A stretch of 64,000 bases of DNA from JBHGBM01 sp041946965. Lineage in GTDB: Bacteria; Acidobacteriota; Terriglobia; Bryobacterales; Bryobacteraceae. A model generated the notes under the pieces. That model did no database searches, was not told the DNA's origin, and worked only from the letters and a program-made list of their open reading frames with translations. Positions 60,437-64,000 of this stretch are shown piece by piece. The stretch spans positions 55,512-119,511 of the forward strand of contig JBHGBM010000014.1 of assembly GCA_041946965.1 (NCBI GenBank), read 5' to 3'. Made by a program: the position numbers and the translations under genes. Position 1 is the first letter of the stretch, and each line of letters opens with the position of its first letter.

Positions 60437-60815
60437 CCGCTGCCCCAGCGCACTGTTCACCCCGCCGCTGTCGATTCGATCCCTGGCCAGCGTCACACCG
60501 ATGGTCTGAAACGCCGGCTTGGTCACAGTGTTGTAGGTGGCGAACAGGTTCCGGCCGCGATTCACCGGCCGAGGATCCCCGGCATCGAATTCGATGCCGC
60601 TGTACTTCAGCACCATCATTTCCGGATGCACATTCCAGCCCGAAATCGGTTTCCAGGCATTCTGCGATTCCTCTCCCTCGTCCGCCCCGGCGTCGCCATT
60701 CACCACCAGAGGATCATCCGCGGCCGCGGCTGAAAGGTCGATAGCCCGGTTTCTGCACCCGGGTTCTGCACCAGGTTGAGGTCGAATATGCCCTGCGCGA
60801 TCACCCGCCGGAGTC
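60437..60815 (-). pseudogene. frameshifted relic of a BACON-protein-like carbohydrate-binding region
   Basis: Read leftward, one frame gives FDLNLVQNPGAETG (60786-60744). Another frame then gives VVNGDAGADEG, ISGWNVHPEMMVLKYSG and DPRPVNRGRNLF (about 60710-60500). Together they mirror the N-terminal domain of the BACON protein at 19656-23384, which has NLIRNPGAEEN, ITGWTKSGNLSVCTYGG and DPGPPDRGKNHF in the same order, and even continue to IDSGGV versus IDAGTL. No single frame covers the region, and neither signal peptide nor BACON repeats remain. It fills the gap between the M13 peptidase and the sulfatase genes. Confidence 0.6.
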
Positions 60816-60818
60816 CGG

Positions 60819-62810
60819 TCACCAGACGCGGCAGGCTTCCGGGCGAACCATCGGCTGGCCCGCCGTGCAGCCGAACGCCTGCTGGAACTCCGGCATGTTT
60901 GAAACCACGCCGTTCACGCGATACTTGCCCGGCGAATGCGGATCGGTGGCCGCGCGCACGCGCGCCGCTTCCTCCGTGCGGTTCTGGCACCAGACCTGCG
61001 CCCAGCCCAGGAAAAAGCGCTGCTCGGGTGTGAAGCCGTCGACCTTGGGCGGCTTGCCGGAAAGCGTGCTCAACAGCGCGATGTAAGCGACGCGGACGCC
61101 GCCGCTATCCGCGGTGTTTTCGCCCAGGGTGAGCTTGCCGTTCAGCTTCACGTCCGGCGTGGCATTGTAATCGGCGTACTGGCGGACGAAACAATCCGCC
61201 CGCCGCTCGAACTCCTTCGCGTCTTCGGCGGTCCACCAGTTGGTCAGGTTTCCCTGGGCGTCGAACTTGCGCCCCTGGTCGTCGAAGCCGTGCGTGAGCT
61301 CGTGGCCGATCACAGCGCCGATGGCGCCGAAGTTCACCGGATCGTCCATCCGCCGGTCGAAGAATGGCGGTTGCAGGATGCCTGCGGGAAAGTTGATGTT
61401 GTTCTGAAGCGAGGAATAGTAGGCGTTCACCGTGGGCGGCGTCATGCCCCACTCGCTGGGATCCACGGGCTTGCCGATCTTCGCCAGGTTGCGGTTGCGC
61501 GCGAACACGTTCGCCGCCAGCGAATTGGCCATGGCTTCACCGCGCTCGATCTTCAGCGCGGAATAATCGCGCCACTTCTCCGGATAGCCGATCTTGTTGG
61601 TAATGGCGGCGAGCTTGGCGAGCGCCTGTTTCTTCGTCGCCGCCGTCATCCAGGGCAGTTCGGCCAGGTCCTTGGCCAACGCCTTTTCGAGCGCCTCCAC
61701 CATCTTCAGCGTGCGCGCTTTGCCGTCGGCGCCGAAGGTGCGCTCCACGAATTTCCGCCCCAGCGCCTCTCCCAGGCCGGCATCCACCGCGGCCACGCAC
61801 ATCTTCCAGCGCGGGCGCATTTCCCGCGCGCCCAGCAGCGTCTTCTCGAAGAACTCGAAATTCTCTTTGGCGAAGGCGGCCGGCAGCAGCTCGATCTGGG
61901 AGTGCACCAGGTGCCAGGTGAGGTACACCTTCCACTGGTCGATCCCGGTCTTGTGCAGCAGCGCATCCATCCCCCGCATGAACGTGGGAACCGCGATATT
62001 CAAGCTCTCGAACGCGGGCGCGCCGGTCGCGGCGAAGTACGCCTCCCAGGCCAGCTCCGGCGACATGGATTCGAGCTCATGCGCCGTCATCTTGTGATAC
62101 CGGTTCTCCGGGTTGCGCAGCGCCACGCGGTCGAGCGAGGCCTGCGCGAGCGCGGTCTCCAGGTCCAAGACCACGCGGGCCTTGGCTGCCGCGGCCTCGG
62201 CCCCGTCGCCGAGAAGCAGAAACACGTTGCGCACGTGGGCCAGATAGCGCTCCCGCAGTTGCACGGACTTCGGATCGGTCTTGAGATAGTAGTCGCGGTC
62301 GGGGAGCGACAGCCCGCCCTGGTCCACCACGGGGATGTTCTGCGTCGAATTCTTCAGGTCCGGCGAAGCTCCGAAGCGGAACAGAGCGGCGGCGCCGATG
62401 GCGTGCAACCGGGCGACCGTCTGGGCCATGGTGTTGCGGTCGCGCATCGCGGCGATCCGCTCCAGTTCGGCCTTGAGCGGCGCCGTCCCGCGAGCCTCGA
62501 TGGTCTTCTCATCCATGCAGGAGAAGTAGTAGTCGCCGATCTTCTGCTCGATGGCGGTGCGTTGGGAAGCGGCGGCAGCCTTTTCGAGAATGTCCTTGAG
62601 GATCAGCCGGTTCTGCTCCGCAACCTCGTTCATGCGGCCCCAGATGACCTGGTCGCCCGGAATGGGGTGTTGGGCCATCCAGGTTCCGCAGGCGTACTGG
62701 TAGAAATCGACACACGGACTTGCGCTGCGGTCCATCCAGCGCACGTCGAAGCGGGGAGCCTCCTGGGCGAGCAGGAGGGCGCAGGGAAGCAAAGCGAGGA
62801 TAAAGCGCAT
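60819..62810 (-). CDS. M13-family (neprilysin-like) zinc endopeptidase
   Basis: 663 aa from the ATG at 62810, which gives the signal peptide MRFILALLPCALLLAQ; a longer in-frame extension to 63197 covers the neighbouring gene antisense and is rejected. M13_N domain: PCVDFYQYACGTWMAQHPIP. Catalytic domain: NAYYSSLQNNINFPAGILQPPFF; zinc site H503-E504-L-T-H507 with E564 of ENTADSGG as third ligand and D568 in place; and the conserved C-terminus CRVW. It degrades peptides in the periplasm or outside the cell. Complete and apparently active. Confidence 0.94.
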   Translation of the reverse strand: MRFILALLPCALLLAQEAPRFDVRWMDRSASPCVDFYQYACGTWMAQHPIPGDQVIWGRMNEVAEQNRLILKDILEKAAAASQRTAIEQKIGDYYFSCMDEKTIEARGTAPLKAELERIAAMRDRNTMAQTVARLHAIGAAALFRFGASPDLKNSTQNIPVVDQGGLSLPDRDYYLKTDPKSVQLRERYLAHVRNVFLLLGDGAEAAAAKARVVLDLETALAQASLDRVALRNPENRYHKMTAHELESMSPELAWEAYFAATGAPAFESLNIAVPTFMRGMDALLHKTGIDQWKVYLTWHLVHSQIELLPAAFAKENFEFFEKTLLGAREMRPRWKMCVAAVDAGLGEALGRKFVERTFGADGKARTLKMVEALEKALAKDLAELPWMTAATKKQALAKLAAITNKIGYPEKWRDYSALKIERGEAMANSLAANVFARNRNLAKIGKPVDPSEWGMTPPTVNAYYSSLQNNINFPAGILQPPFFDRRMDDPVNFGAIGAVIGHELTHGFDDQGRKFDAQGNLTNWWTAEDAKEFERRADCFVRQYADYNATPDVKLNGKLTLGENTADSGGVRVAYIALLSTLSGKPPKVDGFTPEQRFFLGWAQVWCQNRTEEAARVRAATDPHSPGKYRVNGVVSNMPEFQQAFGCTAGQPMVRPEACRVW

Positions 62811-62845
62811 GGCGGAAAGCCGATTGTACAATGGCGCGGCCGCGT

Positions 62846-63256
62846 CTATAATGCGCCCAGCAACTGGCCCAGGCTGCGCACCAGTTGGCCGCGGCCTTGA
62901 TGCACGAACAGCCCGATCTGGGCGACGAGCGAATAGGCGATCCCGATCTGCGCCAGCGCATAGCCGGCCAGAGCGAACTGGCTGACGCTCACCAGCCCGG
63001 CCCCGAACTGCGCGATGGTCACCACCCCGCAGCCGAACTGGCCGATGGCCACGATGCCCCGCGCCACGACGGGCGTCCGGTTGGGACGGTACTTGAACGA
63101 GATGTGAATGAGGGGCAGCCCGAACAGCGTCGTTTCGGACTTGTACTCGTAACCCCACCCATCCCACTTGTCCTTCGCCGGATACGGCGCTCCGCACTGA
63201 GGACAGGAAAAGGCCTGCTCCGAGACCTCACGGCGGCATTCCCTGCACGGTTTCAT
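62846..63256 (-). CDS. zinc-ribbon protein with five exact decapeptide repeats
   Basis: 136 aa from the ATG at 63256. A double-CxxC zinc ribbon (C4, C7, C18, C21: KPCRECRRE and FSCPQCGAPYP) leads into a Trp/Tyr-rich segment (DKWDGWGYEYKS), then residues 68-117 repeat every ten residues with an invariant Gln at 73, 83, 93, 103 and 113 (VAIGQFGCG, VTIAQFGAG, VSVSQFALA, YALAQIGIA, SLVAQIG). The repeats are hydrophobic and small-residue-rich, and could form a beta-solenoid or an amphipathic membrane layer. No enzyme motif. Function unknown. Confidence 0.75.
   Translation of the reverse strand: MKPCRECRREVSEQAFSCPQCGAPYPAKDKWDGWGYEYKSETTLFGLPLIHISFKYRPNRTPVVARGIVAIGQFGCGVVTIAQFGAGLVSVSQFALAGYALAQIGIAYSLVAQIGLFVHQGRGQLVRSLGQLLGAL
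62906..63055 (-). repeat. five 30-bp in-frame repeats (decapeptide units with invariant Gln)
   Basis: Codons for Gln recur exactly every 30 bp within a hydrophobic run of the zinc-ribbon protein. The DNA units have diverged but the protein period is perfect over five units. Confidence 0.75.
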
Positions 63257-63368
63257 ACCGTCCAAGGGTACAACAGCGGGGTCCCAAACGGATGCCCGGT
63301 ATGCGTTATTCTGGGATGCAGCCGCAGGTAGAGCAAGATCTGGCGATCAGCGAAACGGAAGGAGAAGT

Positions 63369-64000
63369 ATGAGTCAACTCGCAATTCACGGCGGGCCCAA
63401 GGCCGTCACCAACAAACTGATTGGCTGGCCCAAATTCGACGAGAACGCCATCAAGGCGGTCGAGGAAGTTCTGCGTTCCGGGAAAGTCAATTATTGGACG
63501 GGCCGGAAGGGCATGGAATTTGAGAAGCGGTTCGCCGCGTGGCAGGGCAGTAAGTACGCCATCAGCGTCGCCACCGGCACGGCGGCCCTGCACGTGGCCC
63601 TTACCGCGCTGGGCATCGGACCGGGCGACGAGGTGATCGTGCCCAGTTACACATTCATCGCCAGCAGTTTCTCGGTGGTGCAGGCCGGGGCCGTGCCGCG
63701 TTTCGCCGACGTCAACCTGGAGGACCACTGCATCAGCGTGGAATCCGCGGAAAAGCTGGTCAACGAACGGACGCGGGCCATCATGCCGGTGCACCTGTAC
63801 GGCAATGTCTGCGACATGGACCAGATCTTCGCCTTTGCGAAGAAGCACAACCTGCTGGTGATCGAGGACAACGCCGAAGCGTTCGGCGGTGAATTCCGCG
63901 GGCGTAAGACCGGCACCATGGGCCACATGGCCGGGTGCAGTTTCTGCCAGAACAAGACCTTCACCACCGGCGGCGAGGGCGGCATGGTGACCACCGACGA
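63369..64000 (+). CDS. DegT/DnrJ/EryC1/StrS-family PLP aminotransferase (5' part)
   Basis: 210 codons are inside the window; the gene continues past its end. The ATG at 63369 has AAGGAG upstream. Typical family motifs: IHGGPKAV, ATGTAALHVALTALGIGPGDEVIVPSYTF, VIEDNAEAFGG with D167 for the PLP ring nitrogen, and SFCQNKTFTTGGEGG with K196 as the PLP Schiff-base lysine. The family transaminates keto-sugars, giving amino sugars for surface polysaccharides or secondary metabolites, or acts as sugar dehydratases. It is divergent from the zinc-ribbon gene, 112 bp apart. The substrate cannot be inferred from this part. Confidence 0.92.
   Translation, partial: MSQLAIHGGPKAVTNKLIGWPKFDENAIKAVEEVLRSGKVNYWTGRKGMEFEKRFAAWQGSKYAISVATGTAALHVALTALGIGPGDEVIVPSYTFIASSFSVVQAGAVPRFADVNLEDHCISVESAEKLVNERTRAIMPVHLYGNVCDMDQIFAFAKKHNLLVIEDNAEAFGGEFRGRKTGTMGHMAGCSFCQNKTFTTGGEGGMVTTD

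Noticed and set aside
60819..63197. Longer M13 peptidase start at 63197
   Set aside because: It would read through the zinc-ribbon gene in another frame; the ATG at 62810 gives a normal signal peptide and family length.

Overview
This 64 kb window is GC-rich and reads like a soil or sediment Acidobacteriota chromosome, most likely of the Bryobacterales/Solibacter type. That assignment is inferred from the gene families present: two very large Oar-like TonB-dependent receptors with an N-terminal carboxypeptidase-regulatory domain, a BACON-repeat protein with a TIGR03437-type C-terminal region, a TIGR03118-type propeller, PD40/TPR secreted proteins, Tat-exported sulfatases and Gfo/Idh/MocA oxidoreductases. 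No rRNA, tRNA, CRISPR array or prophage was seen.

Layout. 1-6675 (+): the tail of a Gfo/Idh/MocA oxidoreductase, an NHL-repeat propeller, a tandem PIG-L deacetylase, a heparinase II/III-like lyase and two overlapping amidohydrolase paralogues, the second of which has lost most metal ligands. 6682-7296: a decayed IS110-type transposase joined to what looks like the end of an alpha/beta-hydrolase, plus a hairpin-rich flank. 7297-13613: a sulfatase (-), relics of a TonB receptor, then an intact TonB receptor and a GH71/99-like hydrolase (+). 13732-15736: a lower-GC DNA methyltransferase plus HNH nuclease, a likely restriction-modification island. 15772-33429: large secreted proteins, a phosphodiesterase, a second TonB receptor, a GH36 alpha-galactosidase, a sulfatase and a TIGR03118 propeller.

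33587-38813 is the most unusual block. An OmpR-type regulator, a lone receiver, an outer-membrane porin, a periplasmic type-1-copper-like cupredoxin, a sensor kinase and a haem-binding CxxCH protein are packed with overlapping ends and preceded by two 11-bp direct repeats that look like a PHO/OmpR-family operator. It is followed by glycolate oxidase genes in the order glcE-glcF-glcD.

42764-52168: an NtrC-like activator and its NtrB-like kinase (-) lie divergent from a CusCBA-type metal efflux system (+). A near-consensus sigma-54 promoter sits 29 bp upstream of the efflux genes, so the pair probably controls efflux.

52150-60404 (-): a papain-like candidate hydrolase, a DUF5696-like putative glycosidase coupled to a methyltransferase, a Tat-exported Gfo/Idh/MocA oxidoreductase, a multi-pass HGSNAT/DUF5009-like acyltransferase and a third sulfatase. 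Then come a frameshifted pseudogene, an M13 peptidase, a zinc-ribbon protein with exact decapeptide repeats, and the start of a DegT/DnrJ/EryC1/StrS aminotransferase. Taken together, much of the window looks devoted to breaking down sulfated or acylated polysaccharides outside the cytoplasm and taking up the products through TonB receptors. The sugar substrate cannot be named from sequence alone.
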